DNA from: Rotaria sp. Silwood1
Taxonomy: Eukaryota > Rotifera > Eurotatoria > Philodinida > Philodinidae
Reading direction: 5' to 3'
DNA: 64,000 nt
NCBI GenBank assembly: GCA_905250075.1
Contig: CAJNOP010000012.1
Span: 3,460,772-3,524,771 of the forward strand
Below are positions 63,240 through 64,000 of the stretch, piece by piece. The stretch's first letter is position 1, and every line of letters begins with the position of its first letter. Below the pieces are notes generated by a model that was given only the letters and a program-made list of their open reading frames with translations, did not search any database and was not told where the DNA came from. A program made the translations under genes and the position numbers.

Positions 63240-63240
63240 A

Positions 63241-64000
63241 ATGGAAGGTGACGATTTAGAAGATTCCATGGACGAAACTCTCATGGATAAATCTACGGAT
63301 ACATCTCAAACTCAACAATCATCAACAGGACAACCAAAAATTTATCATCGATGGACAGTTAAAGGTTATTGGAAAGATAAACATAAACATAGTCTACCAG
63401 ATGGATGGTGTGAAGTATTTCATACAAGTGGATTTCCAATATATTTTCATAAACAAACACGTGTTGTAACATTATCACGTCCATATTTTCTTGGTTCTGT
63501 AAGTGTTCGTCATCATTTAATACCGGTTACATCAATACCTTGTTTATATATGAAACGATTACAACAAGAACTCGATGAAAATGAAGACTTATCATCTATC
63601 AATGATGAATCAAAATGTCCATTTAAACAAGAACGACAAGATAATTCAAATTCAACATCAAGTAGAAAACGAAAACATAGTGATGAAGATGATGTTGAAG
63701 AAGGTGAAATATCTTCTCCTCATGCATCAACAATGACAAATCTTGAAGAATCTCCATCCTCATCATCAACACGAATAATATCCGAACCAATAAATAATAT
63801 TCCAACAGAAATCTCATCAACACGTCCAACAAAACCACAACAATTACCTGTATCATTACAAATTTTAACTAATTCAACATTAGATGATACACTTCGTTAT
63901 AGTACATTATCATCCGATGAATTACGTTCGTATTGTCAACGTCGATTTGCATTTGAACAACGTGAATTTAAATTTTTTGCAGCACTTAGTGATAAATGGA
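63241..64000 (+). CDS. DGCR8: DGCR8/Pasha, microprocessor subunit, N-terminal part (runs off the window)
   Basis: Open frame of 253 codons from ATG 63241 to the window edge. After an acidic N-terminus comes the WW/heme-binding region: LPDGWCEVFHTSGFPIYFHK, TRVVTLSRPYFLGSVSVRHH and TSIPCLYMKRL. The Cys in IPC is the axial heme ligand in vertebrate DGCR8. A low-complexity acidic linker with a nuclear-localisation-like RKRKH follows, then YCQRRFAFEQREFKFFAALSD, matching the segment just before the double-stranded RNA-binding domains, which lie beyond the edge. DGCR8 binds primary microRNA hairpins and partners Drosha. The WW region sits much nearer the N-terminus (about residue 50) than in human (about 300). 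Confidence 0.93.
   Translation, partial: MEGDDLEDSMDETLMDKSTDTSQTQQSSTGQPKIYHRWTVKGYWKDKHKHSLPDGWCEVFHTSGFPIYFHKQTRVVTLSRPYFLGSVSVRHHLIPVTSIPCLYMKRLQQELDENEDLSSINDESKCPFKQERQDNSNSTSSRKRKHSDEDDVEEGEISSPHASTMTNLEESPSSSSTRIISEPINNIPTEISSTRPTKPQQLPVSLQILTNSTLDDTLRYSTLSSDELRSYCQRRFAFEQREFKFFAALSDKW

Noticed and set aside
1..64000. CRISPR arrays, rRNA genes and tRNA genes
   Set aside because: No spaced direct repeats, no rRNA-like conserved blocks and no cloverleaf with T-loop signature were seen by eye; a covariance search was not possible.

Overview
The window looks like a piece of a metazoan nuclear genome, most likely a bdelloid rotifer. It is strongly AT-rich, ordinary introns are about 45-80 bp with GT..AG ends, homopolymer tracts are frequent, and it carries a decayed ADP-ribosyltransferase/TPR gene of a kind that is expanded in bdelloids. 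The clade assignment is inference. Exon structures were built by eye by matching splice sites to family conservation; reading phase was checked across every junction.

Layout: 1-4558 (+) 3' end of an axonemal dynein heavy chain of the DNAH3/7/12 group, with an intron (2241-3173) that holds a complete same-strand neuropeptide-precursor gene. 5786-7228 (-) a TINAG/TINAGL-type secreted papain-fold protein with Ser in place of the catalytic Cys. 12956-13308 (+) LYRM9. 13589-18945 (-) alpha-catulin (CTNNAL1), 16 coding exons. 25154-27743 (+) the ART/TPR pseudogene. 35170-36385 (+) protein phosphatase inhibitor-2 with a doubled C-terminal motif, followed closely by an unrecognised membrane protein (36606-37849). 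39083-45739 (+) PLEKHM2/SKIP. 46071-51222 (+) IFT74. 51691-53478 (-) an Emi-type F-box protein. 54600-57733 (+) RMND5. 57897-61079 (+) selenophosphate synthetase with an in-frame UGA. 61404-63114 (+) BOLA2. 63241 to the edge (+) the 5' part of DGCR8/Pasha.

The long gene-poor stretches (7.2-13 kb, 19-25 kb, 28-35 kb) and the few kilobase-sized introns are where the repeats lie. They include at least six non-coding foldback (inverted-repeat) elements, one with arms of about 290 bp that are almost identical, a hAT-type MITE with a perfect 8-bp target duplication, a Tc1/mariner-like MITE bounded by TA, and several diverged dispersed repeats.

The most interesting signals are: (1) the nested precursor that should yield two related amidated peptides; (2) a complete selenocysteine-decoding set in selenophosphate synthetase, namely UGA codon, downstream GC-rich hairpin and candidate SECIS; (3) a tight same-strand run RMND5-SEPHS-BOLA2-DGCR8 with splice-acceptor-like sites just before the start codons, which suggests an operon resolved by spliced-leader trans-splicing; (4) the recurrent foldback elements.

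Cilia (dynein, IFT74), cell-cycle/ubiquitin (Emi, RMND5), PP1 control (inhibitor-2) and microRNA processing (DGCR8) genes are otherwise ordinary conserved housekeeping neighbours.
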